Assembly: GCA_029378245.1 (NCBI GenBank)
Contig: JARKIF010000041.1
Span: forward strand, 1 to 64,000
DNA: 64,000 nucleotides
Direction: 5' to 3'
Origin: Roridomyces roridus
Lineage: Eukaryota; Basidiomycota; Agaricomycetes; Agaricales; Mycenaceae
Shown here: one piece after another, positions 45,569 to 56,900 of the stretch
Numbering within the stretch: position 1 is the first letter of the stretch
How the letters are laid out: each line of letters starts with the position of its first letter
Made by a program: the position numbers and the translations under genes
The notes under the pieces: model-generated
What the model was told of the DNA's origin: nothing
The model's database searches: none
What the model saw: the letters and a program-made list of their open reading frames with translations, nothing else

Positions 45569-45690
45569 AGTGCGATTCGTTTGGCGCTAAAGACGACTTG
45601 GGGTACGGGCCGTTGCAAAGCACGGCATGGACGAGAACTTACTGGGGTGTGCATTGCACTTGGAGGAAGAACAAGTTGTTGAAGGTGAAC

Positions 45691-46989
45691 ACGTGAATTC
45701 AGTGACAATGTGTGGCTGTGTAGAGAATCCGACTCGCTGTGACATGACTGGTGTGACATATCACTCTCAAACCAAATATCTCACTGGCAGTTGAGCAAAA
45801 ATACCAAACATTACCCTTGAGAGCTCAAGCAAGAGTATGTGGATGCATTTCTGTAATCACTTTGCCTTACACTGCCAAGCCCTACTCTTCAACTCACAGC
45901 TTGAATCAGAACATTGAACATGGGACTTTGGTTGAGCTTTCTGTGTCAACAGGATTCCAGAGCTCGCTGGATCTTGATGCCAATGTGGTGAAATAGCTAA
46001 AGACTTGAGGTGAGAAACCCTGGTGACTCTGGGGTTCTATTACCCATGTTTTCCAGCATCCAGGGTTTTGACCAGCTCTACAGACACTTTTGGACTGAGA
46101 TTTGGGTTTCAATCTGCTCTAAAATGGCATACCCAGGATGAAATTTCAGTCCCCAGTTGGCGAGGACAAGGAACTCAGTGTTGATGCACATCACAGAATT
46201 CGTCTCATATTGACTGCAAATATTTTTTGTAATTTTTCTTGAAGGTTTTGTACACAATGGTACATCTACTTCTTCAAGCCTGCCCACATCCCAAGGACCC
46301 GGCGGCTCTGGTTGACTTGCAATGAACTGATCGGAAACCACAAGTAAATCAGAGATATAATGGGCAATATTTGTCATGAGACCTCCACCCTGGGGAACAA
46401 AACTCAAGTTCAGTTACCAAGAGTGTACTCACAGAATCGCAAGTCATTTGAGTGGAAACTGGATGCTCTGGAAAGAAAAGAAAAAATCTCTGATGGCAGC
46501 TGTCAAAATCACTGATTGTAGCCGCAAAAAGGAAACAGCACAGCCACCCTCATCAAAAGTCTGAATCCATATAAAAAGTTGTGGGGATTCTGGCCTGACT
46601 GAATTCAAAAGAACGAGAACTTAGCAAGTAAGTTCTCGTAATCTTGGTTCCCGTGCTGGTGAGTGCCATCGTGAAACAGTCTCAGACTAAATTTACCCGT
46701 GACCTAGTCCAATTTCTCCCCGCGGTTGACTTGGATTGATGAGCAATGGAGAATTTGCGTGGTAGATTCATAATTTATAAGTACGGGATGTGAATGAGCA
46801 CAATGTAGTCATGGTCCTAGCAACTTCCACACGTTTCAACATAGCTCTATTGTATTTCAACTCCGGTGCGAAGACACTTGGAAGTTAATGCACACCTGAA
46901 GACTTGCTCTTCATCCCTCTGCGCGCACGGATGTAAATCAAAAACCACCTCGTCCGGAATTCCAAAGTGCACTTACTCGGTTACGGCCT
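45691..46989. other. spacer without supported gene
   Basis: A minus frame at 46078-46407 (109 codons) and one at 45906-46112 are unassigned. A hairpin CGAGAACTTA/TAAGTTCTCG lies at about 46611-46640. Nothing else stands out. Confidence 0.4.
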
Positions 46990-47139
46990 CTAGGATTGGG
47001 GGCAGCCCGCCGAGCATTCGACGACGCCGTGGACTTCAATGCAGTGGCAGACGGCTCGGATGTCTACGACTGTGGCCTGAGCGCCAAGGGCGAGGGCTGC
47101 AAGCAGAGCGACCAGAGTAGGGATTGAGATGAACTGCAT
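46990..47139 (-). CDS. small secreted cysteine-containing peptide, 49 aa
   Basis: A single exon from ATG 47139 to TAG. A signal peptide (MQFISIPTLVALLAALALGA, cut near AQA) is followed by a mature part of about 27 residues with four Cys (CHC, EC, GC). A TATAAAAG box lies 49 bp upstream. A diverged mature-domain relative is found at 47595-47697 on the same strand. Size and form fit small secreted peptides of fungi; function unknown. Confidence 0.65.
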   Translation of the reverse strand: MQFISIPTLVALLAALALGAQATVVDIRAVCHCIEVHGVVECSAGCPQS

Positions 47140-47187
47140 TGGTGGATTGGATTGAATTGGAGGGACGGATGGTGAACGGGATTCGAC

Positions 47188-47194
47188 TTTTATA
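47188..47194 (-). promoter_or_regulatory. TATA box of the 49-aa peptide gene
   Basis: TATAAAA on the minus strand about 50 bp before the ATG at 47139. Confidence 0.6.
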
Positions 47195-47594
47195 CTCAAC
47201 TCCCAGAAACTGATACACGCTCTATCGCCTTTTGAAATGGATATCAACCCGCGTCCATATCGTTTCCCGCTCATTAATGATCTGAAGTCGCGGGATGGGA
47301 TAGGACAAAGATCTGGCCTTGAGCTGGAATGTATCAGTGCGGGAGTCGTCGCGCTTTGAACACAAGTCGATCAAACATAGCAACCACAACAAATCAACAT
47401 CCTCCCTCTTTAAATTTGAATTTATATCCACTATTTGGGGCCAATCCAGATGACAACTCCAACAACATCCTCCGTCCACATGAATACCAACTCCCAGTTG
47501 CGTCACGATAACCAAATCCGTTCATTTTAAAGCTGGACACAGTAAGTGCGGGCGCCAATGTCTACCCTGAGCTTCACGTACCCAGCAGTTTGGT

Positions 47595-47697
47595 TTATGC
47601 AAAGCAACAGGGCGTGCATGTGGTGCTGTCGCCGATAGTGAAGCACTGACAGCAGTCCTGGCGGTTGATATTTGCGGCCTGGGCGCCGAGCGGTATG
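47595..47697 (-). pseudogene. relative of the 49-aa peptide, signal part lost or unspliced
   Basis: The frame LGAQAANINRQDCCQCFTIG, then CTPCCFA and a TAA stop, parallels LGAQATVVDIRAVCHCIEVH of the neighbouring peptide and has six Cys. No in-frame signal peptide precedes it; the upstream frame is shifted. It is either a decayed tandem copy or exon 2 of a gene with an unseen first exon. Confidence 0.45.
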
Positions 47698-48183
47698 TAG
47701 GGTCTTCGATGCGCTGCATCTCGGCCTGGCCGTGGAAGCCGCGTAGTTTTACGGCGTCAAGAACTTTGGGAAGATAGAGATACTTCAGACGATTCACTGG
47801 TGCATCTTGTTCTCTCTTCTGCGGCCGGGGCATTCATTGGTCCACGGGCAGGTCCTTGAAGGTACGATATGCCCGTCGAGAGGTCTGGATGCCTGGCTTA
47901 CTTGTGCAGCTCGCGGCTGTAGTGCAAGTCGGAATCATCGCCATCGTGAAAGGGTGCGTAACTTTGTATTGCAGGGTGTGTGGGGTGGTTAATTATCCTC
48001 TGGTGATAGAAATTGATCTTGAGAGCGTGCGTCTTTCCTGCCTTTCATCCTTCGGTCCTCTAACATGCAGCTGCAGAAAGTCAGTCCGACGACGGACGTC
48101 ACCCGTTTCATCGGCAGCACCCCATTTAGAGGGCCTGTTTTTATTGGTTTCGTGGACGAACGGACGGTTGCATTTACAATACT

Positions 48184-48352
48184 CTTCTTTCTGTCTAGGG
48201 AACTATAAGCGCTGGTCGTGGAGATATAGATCACCGTCTGTAACTTGACTTGAAGTTTGCAAAGGCCCTGCTAGGCTTATCCATAATCCCACCGAGTCAC
48301 AACGTCACTTTCCGGGCGGCGGGCTCTGGTACTCTTCAAAGTGAAATCAGAT
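48184..48352. repeat. dispersed repeat R1, copy 2
   Basis: Partner of 6812-6964, same orientation, with small insertions (for example CATAAT and GCGGCGGGCTC). Confidence 0.75.
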
Positions 48353-48532
48353 CAAGTATTCGAACGATATAGTAGTCTTATACTACTGAGATCCGAGTGT
48401 AATGCTGCGACAAGTTAAGCGGCACTTGAACGCGAAGCATATTTGGAACGCGTCCGCAACCTTTGTCCGTGTTTATCATACGCGCGGATCACTGCCAGCA
48501 CAGCATTACGGCCACCTTTATTCCCGACCTCT

Positions 48533-49913
48533 ATGTCTGACAAGGCGGCTCCCCAACCGCTCAACTTGCTCGAATACCACCGCCCCAAACGAATTCGGCT
48601 TTCGGACCCTCGTATTCCTCCACTGACTGCAGAGTCCAAGCGGTAATTCCACCCCCTGGCTCCACGTCGAGGGTGTATGTACTAAGAATGGTGCAGATGT
48701 CTACGCAACCTCGCCGCCTACCGCCCGCGCAAGGCTCTCTACCCATATCCTCGTACACGCTCTGCAGCGGTCATCGTCGCGCTCTTCGTCGGTCGGATGG
48801 GGGACCTGTATGTGCTGCTAAATCGGTGCGTACAAGCATCTCGTTGGGGAATGGACGGCATCATTCTGACATTCACCCGCAGACGATCTGCCACGTTACG
48901 CTCGTACGCGGGCGACACGTCTCTGCCTGGCGGGAAGGTTGACCCGGATGATAAAAGTTTAGAGGAAACTGCGGTGTGTGGCATGCCTGTTGGTCAATGG
49001 CTGATTCTCATTCTGCGATGACAGCGACGAGAGGCGTTCGAAGAGGTAGATCTACTTCGCGCCGCGGCTTCCGTCTAATGTTTCCTGTAGATTGGCCTTC
49101 CTCGCGATAGACTAAAAGTCCCACTGCTTTGCATCCTCGAGCCATTCATGGCGTCGAACAAGCTCATCGTTACACCGTACGTCTCACCGCCCATTGATAG
49201 AATCCACGCATGTAAAAGCACCGCAGAGTCGTCGTCCTCATCCTAGACCCCATCGTCGTGCGTCATCCTCCTGCTCATCCAACCGCGTCTCATTTTCTGC
49301 AGCCAATCCTCAACACAGCTGAAGTCACCTCCCTCTTCTCACACCCACTCTCCGCTTTCATGTCCTCATCCCCGCCGTTCCCCACTGAATCTGAACTCGT
49401 CGAGGTCCCGTATCACTCCGTCAACGACTTTGTTTCCGTGGATGCGCTGGGCCGCGAACGCCCCGCGCGCGTGCATCGATTCTTGACGGGTCGTGAGGCC
49501 GGGGGGATTAAGCCGATCTTCGGAATGACTAGGTGCGGTTTTCTCATTCCCATAGGTCATCTGATAACCTTCGGAGCAGCGCAGTGCTCATAGAAGCCGC
49601 ATGCATCGCCCACGCCCCGCGCGTGCCCGACTACGAAGTGTACCCTCCCGGTGTGGATCCGAGAGATAAGCGGATTGCGATTGAGGTGTTTGGGAATCCG
49701 ATTTTTAGGAAGGCGTATGAGGAGGAGGGGGTGAGTGTGGATTGGGCTGTTGTGAGGAGGGTCGCGGGGGTGAGAGGACGGAGGAAGGATGGGCGGAGAG
49801 ACAGGGATGGGAGCGAGGGTGAGGCTGAGGCAGATACCGAGGTCAGCGAGGGACAGGAGCATGGTAGACGCAGGAGGAGAAGGATGGGTGGGAGGGTTTG
49901 GAGTAAGCTGTAG
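48533..49913 (+). CDS. Nudix hydrolase, CoA-pyrophosphatase-like
   Basis: Start MSDKAAPQPLNLLEYHRPKR at 48533. Seven exons join in phase through six introns. The Nudix region reads RSAAVIVALFVGRMGDLYVL, then LPGGKVDPDDKSLEETARRE and AFEEIGL. The GGKxDPxD...REAxEEIGL form is that of the NUDT7/PCD1 CoA-diphosphatase group rather than the MutT group. It continues PLLCILEPFMASNKLIVTPV and LVEVPYHSVNDFVSVDALG, then a second conserved block (VLIEAACIAHAPRVPDYEVY). A charged Arg/Glu-rich tail ends at 49913 without an obvious SKL-type peroxisomal signal (it ends VWSKL). The enzyme would cleave CoA or related dinucleotides. Confidence 0.85.
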
Positions 49914-50278
49914 CGAGCGTCGATGGATGGAGGACAATGTATTTATTGTTTGCCAATCGGATACTGTATACATATGTGAAAGTGAGTCCTGTCTTCATGT
50001 GGAAAGCACTCGCTGAATTGAAAGGAGGAGGTTGTAGAAATCGGGTTGGTCGTTGCTTCTCTCGATCCCGACGATCATGCTACCATAGTTATCACCCTGA
50101 ATGGCACGAAATGCGGTATCGTGCTGGCGATAAGGCTCGCAAAGCTTCGTGACGGCTCAGGGCAAGTATGTATTTTCCCGATGGCAGGCTGCTTGTAACT
50201 CATAGCGACATGCGGTATGTGACTTTGAATCTTCGACAGTCAGAAAGGAGTCTAACCTTACTAGGCTTTGTTCACTGC

Positions 50279-50444
50279 GATGAAATGAGTCATCTCTCCA
50301 CTCCCAAACTCCCGAGGATGACCACAGGTCGCAAATTTGCAGTACGACTTGTGAGTTGAGTTGGATTCGAAGAGTCTGCTACAGACGCGGGGACAGCGCC
50401 GGCCCAGGTAAAGATTGATGAAATGAGTCATCTCTCCACTCCCA
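50279..50444. repeat. 28-bp direct repeat pair
   Basis: A 28-bp sequence beginning GATGAAATGAGTCATCTCTC occurs at 50279-50306 and 50417-50444, 138 bp apart, in the spacer (49914-50790) that otherwise holds no gene. Confidence 0.85.
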
Positions 50445-50790
50445 TCCATCCGTTCTTCAAGCTGGGTTGCTGCCATCTTTCCGCACCAAGGTGTATACCC
50501 CCGACTCCTTGAAACGGCTGTGGCTTGATCAACGTAGTATAGTCTATTCTGACTCCGAACGACTGCGCTGCTGGGGACTTTGGGCTTGCTCTGGGTCGCC
50601 GTTCACGGAACACGGTTCTTCCCCCTGTCTAGATCGATTTTTGTCAAGATAAGTACTTCATCCGGGCGTATTCCTCAAACATCCGGCCAACCTGGTCACT
50701 GACTGCCGGCCGCATGCCAGCCGCACGCGTTCCAGGGAAGCATACGTATGACAATGTTTCTGCCCTCGCTTTTTCGGGTAAACCTCCACA

Positions 50791-50797
50791 TATAAAA
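50791..50797 (+). promoter_or_regulatory. TATA box of the amine oxidase gene
   Basis: TATAAAA 55 bp before the ATG at 50852, matching the spacing at the other secreted-protein genes in this window. Confidence 0.65.
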
Positions 50798-50851
50798 GGT
50801 CTCCACATCGGACTGCACTCTCATTGGACTCCCGCTCCAGACTCATCGACC

Positions 50852-52716
50852 ATGGCTCGCCTCACTCGCCTTCTGCTCTTCACTACCACAGCCGCTCTCA
50901 CCTTGGCCGGTCCGACCAATCACACCGAGAAACGCGCCACCAAGAACGACAAAGAGGTGCTCATCCTCGGCGGCGGCGTCGCAGGTATCATCGCAGCTCG
51001 CACCCTCTTCGAGAAGAATGTGAAAAACTTCCTCGTCGTCGAGGCGCGCGATGAACTCGGCGGGCGGATGCGGTCGATGGAGTTTGGCGGCCACACCGTC
51101 GAGCTTGGGGCGAATTGGATTCAGGGCACGCAGCATGGAAGCGGTCCTGCGAATCCCATCTACACGCTGGCCAAGAAGCACGGATTGAAGACGATGGAAT
51201 CGGACTATTTCGGGTCTATCGGTGCATATGGTTTCCGATAGCTGCATGGTCACTTACGATTCGAGCAGAGACTTTCGATGAGACGGGAAAGGTCAACTAC
51301 ACCAAGACCCTCATGGACGCTGTCGCCGCATTCACTGACCTTACAATAGCCGCCGGTACGTGCTTCTGATTGTCGCTACCAACCCACTGACTCCTTTCGC
51401 AGGAGCCCGAGTGCCTACCCAGCAGGTCGACTTGAACTGCAGAGCCGGATACTCACTCATCGGCAAGAAGCCCAAGACCCCGGCAGAAAAAGTCACCGAG
51501 TACTTTCTCTTTGCGCGTCTCTTCCGTTAAAAAAAGACGAACGCCGTGTCTTACTCCATCTTATAGGACTGGGAGCATGCCCAAACTCCCGAGCAGAGCT
51601 CCTGGATTGCTTCTGCATGGGTAAGACTCCCGTTCTTCATACCACAGGTCTCATCCCACACACAGGGCAACAATTTCACGTACAATGTCAACGAAGGCGG
51701 ATTCTCCGACGACAACCTCCTCTGCGTCGACCCGCGCGGGTTCAAGCATATCATTAAATCCGAGGCAGACGAATTCCTCAAGCCAGAGCAGACCCTCCTC
51801 AACGCCACCGTGGCCAAGATCGCATATTCGGATGACGGGGTCGTGGTCACGCTGTCGAATGGGACTAGGATCACGGCTGACTATGCGATTACGACGTTCA
51901 GTGTTGGGGTGTTGCAGCAGGATGATGTGATCTTTGAGCCGGCGTTGCCCATGTGGAAACAGGAAGCCATTCAGAGCACCAAAATGGCCACATACACAAA
52001 GTTGTTTTTGCAGTTCGAGAAGAAGTTTTGGTTCGATACGCAGGTTTGTCTACTCTCATCTTACTCTTGTAGATTTGACTCACAAGATTTTGTAGTTTGC
52101 GTTGTATGCCGACAAGGTTCGTGGACGATACCCAGTCTGGCAAAGCCTAGATATGGAAGGCTTCCTCCCCGGATCCGGAATCATCTTCGCCACCGTCACG
52201 GTGAGTAGAATCCCCTCCTCTCTCATCTCACCCCACTTATACTATTACATCGAACTCAGGGCGACTGGTCCGAATCCATCGAATCCCTCACCAACGACCA
52301 AGTCGAAGCTCAACTCCTCTCCGTCCTCCACACCATGTTCCCCACAATCGACATACCCAAACCCAAAGCCTTCTTCTTCCAGCGGTGGTTCACCGACCCG
52401 CTCTACCGCGGGAGTTACAGCAACTGGCCTGCGAGTTTGGTTACCCCGCATCATATGAACCTCCGTGCGAATGTTGGCAAGCGGCTTTGGTTTGCTGGGG
52501 AGGCGACGAGTCAGAAGTATGTTGGTGAGTATTATTCTCTCATAGTTGATTTCGTGGCTGATCGCGTGGTTGATAGGATTCCTCCAAGGGGCGTATTTCG
52601 AAGGGATGGATGCAGGCAACAATGTTGCGAGTTGTGTTGTCTCGGGCGGGAAGCAGTGCCAGAGCTTGCCTTTCGCGGAATCGATTCCCAATGCGAGCCC
52701 GTACGTTCCCCAGTGA
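50852..52716 (+). CDS. secreted FAD-dependent amine (polyamine) oxidase
   Basis: A signal peptide (MARLTRLLLFTTTAALTLAG) is followed by NHTEKRATK with a Lys-Arg site, then the Rossmann motif VLILGGGVAGIIAARTL, VEARDELGGRMRSM and VELGANWIQGTQHG. Later exons give TFDETGKVNYTKTLMD, FDWEHAQTPEQSSWIASAWG, NEGGFSDDNLLCVDPRGF, DYAITTFSVGVLQQDDVIF, the substrate-side KLFLQFEKKFWFDTQ, and the C-terminal FAD block LWFAGEATSQKYVG then FLQGAYFEGMDAGNNVA. The stop is at 52716, about 510 residues. These enzymes oxidise polyamines to aldehyde and H2O2. One intron near 51518 has a GC donor (TTT|GCGCGT). If that site fails to splice, the protein is truncated. Confidence 0.88.
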
Positions 52717-53868
52717 AATTTGGGCTCGGATTCTCGGTGTTCGTACACTTAGGACTTATTTAATCTGAGCCTTTTGGCATTTCTCGATCTAACGAAGTGA
52801 GGACTCGCGGAGTTGTTCGGCCGCCAAGAGAGAGGCCAGTCATTCAACTCTCTGAGAAACAGCAACGAAAATTTTACCCGAGTCTACGCCAATGGTCCCG
52901 AGGGAATCGAACCCTGATTGATCGTATGGAGAGACTACTCTAGCTTACATCGAGCGCACATAATTTCATAAACTGGAGTACTTCCTTCATCCTCGGCAGG
53001 TATGCGTGATGTACCAGCGGGGTTGTCTCCACGAATCGAATGTCCCTCGGCCGAATAGTCAGCCGCCTGACCACAGTGAGCTGCCCCACATTATCTCCTC
53101 TGTATCTATCGCGGGATCATGACCGGGTGTCTATCGGATCAATCGCTGTTGTATCGGATCAGTGGCTTCATGTAAGTATTCCGCCTTGCTCCCGACGACC
53201 ATGTCTCGATGTCGGAAGAACACAGTACAATCCCCTCCGTCGCTGTCATGGACGCGGGACTACTAACTCATTGCGACACTCTCGAGCTCAGTTCCGCCGC
53301 CTCTCTCCGACCGACGCGAAAGGATAAGTATATGATCATCCTGGCTTGGCAGTGGCTTCATGCATTTCTAGATCCATCCTAACTGAGATCCCCTGGGGCC
53401 TCTCCGCATAGTTCCAATACATTGCTCGCCTGAAGACCGAGAGTGCTCCGAGGAATGTGCGACGGACAATCACTCATGCGGACCCCTAGAAGACAAAGCC
53501 GGACGGAACTGAGAGCCGAGCGTGGACTCTCAGTGCAATCTAGCTGTATTTGATCTAGGTCCGTAAGTTGATTGTCAATTCTGTCGCATACAATTGGTTC
53601 AATCAGCGCCAGATTATCCCGGAACTGACCGAAGGCGCAGATACTCGTCCACGTGTACCTTCGGTACGCCGCATGAGCGCTATGAGCGCCCAGGGCTTAT
53701 GCATGAGCGCCGATCAGAGCATGAAGCGAACAATCGAAGTCAGGAACTCGTCTACAGACATCTTCGGTACGCCGCATTCGCCAAGCCAAATCATCAGTTA
53801 ATACTGATGTCCAAAGACAAAACCTAGGACAGCCAGAACGTCCGACGTCCTCGCATCTAGAGAGTGCG
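52717..53868. other. spacer without supported gene
   Basis: Minus strand 52900-52930 (CAGGGTTCGATTCCC) resembles a tRNA T-arm or an 18S rRNA segment, but no full tRNA folds. CTTCGGTACGCCGCAT is repeated at about 53660 and 53763. No gene called. Confidence 0.4.
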
Positions 53869-53875
53869 TATAAAA
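53869..53875 (+). promoter_or_regulatory. TATA box of the large secreted-protein gene
   Basis: TATAAAAGCCAGTAT, 50 bp before the ATG, with the same surroundings as at 15294-15300. Confidence 0.75.
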
Positions 53876-53918
53876 GCCAGTATGGACTTGGAAGATACTC
53901 ACAGCAAGGATCCGCAGC

Positions 53919-56900
53919 ATGCTCGTTCCTGCTATCCTGCTTGGATTGCTTTCCCATGGCGTCGGCGTCGTTTCTGCGGCGTCCAGAATGCCTGGGCAGC
54001 GTCTTCTCTTGGATAATGCTTCGACCATGGGCTTACCACTCGCGGCGACGGTCAGCGTGTCTCGCTCTGCAGCCGCGACGGCGTCTGCACAAATCAGCGC
54101 TAGCGTTGGCCCCACTTCCTCCGCCTTCGCCTCCGCATCCACTCACTCCTCCTTCGCGTTATCCTCCGCCAAGGCCTCAAGTGCTGCCCAGACGTCATCT
54201 AGCCCGGCGACCAAGGTCCCGAGGTTCCAGAAACGAACGGCAATCCCAGAATGCCTCAAGACCGTCGAACTCTCGTGCCTGAACTTGGCGGCAAATTGTA
54301 TCGATACGATTGGAATGGATGTCCGTAGTTTTGGCAGTCAATCCTTGCCGACCCATACTAATTCTTTCAGACGTCTTCCATCAACAATCTATGGGGTGTC
54401 AAGTCTTGTGTTGCGGCTGCGACTTGCTATGGTGTAAGGACCCCCCACCCACGTTCGGCCACATTGCTCACGCGGTCCGTAGGTCGGGGATTTGATCAGC
54501 AGCGTTGAATGTCAGACGGGGCTCTCGACAACCACCACGGCCCAGGCCTCTTTGGATTACACTAACGTCCGTCCTTTCAACTCGTCTGATTCCCAGTCTA
54601 ATAATGCCCTGATCACAGATTTATGCCCCCATTGTTGGGAGCTGTGCATTCGCCACTGGTGGATGGTGCGTTTTTCGCTACACTCAGCACCAGCCCATCA
54701 TCATCTCATGAAACTCTTGCAGCCCAATCACCCAGCAGAATTACATCGACTTTTATTACGGCCAGCTGTCGGCCATTAATACGGCCAATTTCCCGAGGTA
54801 TGCGCGCCTGCCATCTGTAGCTTGATTGTCTTTCTTACCATCTCAGCTCGAACGCCGTCGTGATTGCATTTTGGAACGCTATCACTGCCTGGGCGGCCAC
54901 GGGCGCGACGGTGCCGTATCTCAAGTACGTTCACAGCAACCCTGGATGGCCCTCAACTCAGATTTGATCAGCTTCAACGATTGGTTGCATTTTTCGTCCT
55001 CTCCTTCTACAACGGTTCATCACTCCTCTCTTTGGCTGAAATGTGACGACTGATGAGATATTGACAGACAACTACCACTTCTGCTGTTCCCTCGTACAGT
55101 CAAATTGCATGGAGTAAGGAAGCAGTTGGATTTTGTGCCACGGTGATTTAACTCGCTCGCCAGATCCGAATCCCGCCCCTCCATCCGGCGCTGTCTCCGA
55201 GACTTTTGTTACTGGCACAAGCACCGTGATTATTCATGTACCCACCACAACGACTGTTGTGGTCATAGCGACTGCGACGATCACACTTGGCCCGGGAGGT
55301 ACCCCGATCAACGGGCCTGTTCCCTCTGGAATCAGTCAGCCGGGGGCTACGACGCCAACGTGGAGTATGCCCATCCAGCGATCTCATTTTCCGTAAACTG
55401 AATCAAGTTTCCAGACCCCAACATTATCCCTCCCACCTCGGTGTCCAGCGTGACCTTCACCGCTCCTCCTTCCTACACCACGGTTGTCGCGGTCCCCACT
55501 GCATCCAACTCACCCCCGCAAAACATCACTGGTCCGCCAGGAGATAAAAACAGCAACGGCGACGACTGGTGGCTCCTCCTCTTTGGCGGGCTCGTTGGTG
55601 GACTGCTCCCGGTCGACGTCGGTATTCCCGGTGGTTTCACTCCTACGGCGGCCCCGCCCGTCGGATGGACAGGTGGCTGGAGCGACCCGGATCCGACTCG
55701 GACGTCGACTTCATCGGACAAGACCTCAACCTCGCACTCTTCGACGAGCAGCAGCAGCAGTTCTTCCTGTCCCTCTCCTACGGCTACGTACGCACTTTCG
55801 GATGATTCTGAGAACTCAGATTGGGCGGATTTGGGCTCGGACCCTGATCGTCGGAGAGGGATTCCTGCTACCAATTCCCTGCGTAACGCAACGAGCTTGG
55901 AGCGCCGGGCTGGTCGTTGTGCGTCACCCGTTGGTTTTCCTTCCACTTGAACCTGATCTTCTTCGTATTTTGTCTAGCCATCGCTGTCAACTCATGCGGT
56001 ATCTCCGTCGTTAACCCGAGCTCGATCAGTTTGGGCGCAGGGACGTATTGGACCATCGGAACCAAGGTTCCCATCAGCGTGGGGACTGCCCTGACGGCGA
56101 TTCAAGTGTCAGGGCGCCCGACTGGTAATGGAGCTGACACCACTGCTCGTGCGTATCTTATCTTTAGCCGACTTCGCCAGCTGACCATGTTTAGAGGAGC
56201 ATGTGTTTGAATTGGGCTATATCGACCAATTCTTCAAGACGGCTGTCCAGGCTGGTATCTCGTGCAACTGGTTTGTTCCCCTTTGGGACTTCTTTTCATC
56301 TCCGCCTCATCATAGTCATATAGGATTCAAACCAATGTCTTCAATTTCGTTCGCCGAGATGGCAGTAATATGGGAACGGCACTGCTCAACGCTATAGACA
56401 CGGTGAGTCCACGTTCCGCTCCCGGTTCATTACAAGAACTGATCTCGTGGCAGACGTCGAACATGGTCTGGGTAGATAAACCGATGAAGCGAGTCCTCCC
56501 TCCATTCCTTTTATTCTCTTTGCTAATGCGAACCATCCAGTCAAGCAAAATCGAACCTGGTCAATCAGAACAAGGCAACAGCCGCCGATCCGCCGCAAAG
56601 TGGCAACATGAACAAGATCACCTCCTTCACGGCATCGTTCAATATCATTCAGGATATGGAGTATTTCATCCGCAATTTCGCTGCGCTTGGGTCGTGTGAG
56701 CATTGTCATTATCCCGTTTTTCGAATTGGCTCTGATGTTAGGGAAAGACATGGGAAATAATGCCGCGGTGTTTCGTACGATTGCTACGAACGTGCAAAAC
56801 CTGCTGGCTGAGATCACGCCCGCCTCGCCCGATGCAAATCTGCCTGTCGAATTCAATGCGTGGTTGCGTGGCTTGGTGGCAACATATCCCGCTGGATGCA

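Larger units (their letters stand above)
41251..45690 (+). pseudogene. secreted Cys-containing protein split by two insertions (paralog 2)
   Basis: 41251-41578 encodes a start MRVLKFFGIASSAPLLARAV, the Lys-Arg site LEKRVQISDC and ADCSDHSGDIDGVQ. There paralog 1 continues WCYYASG. Here the match stops and resumes at 44911 with FSFYSQGGGCSTTADITT, GRCAQVCIQMKHGG, an intron (about 45055-45111), TWTGFLGLTPDGAP and TLYAAQCD. It is cut again at 45207 by a hAT-type MITE whose first three bases are the stop TAG, and resumes at 45569 with SFGAKDDLGYGPL. Taking out both insertions leaves a frame colinear with paralog 1. The gene is not functional as it stands. Confidence 0.75.

Noticed and set aside
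52880..52960. tRNA or rRNA fragment (CAGGGTTCGATTCCC on minus)
   Set aside because: The T-arm-like piece is short, the anticodon stem does not pair, and rRNA similarity ends after about 20 bases.
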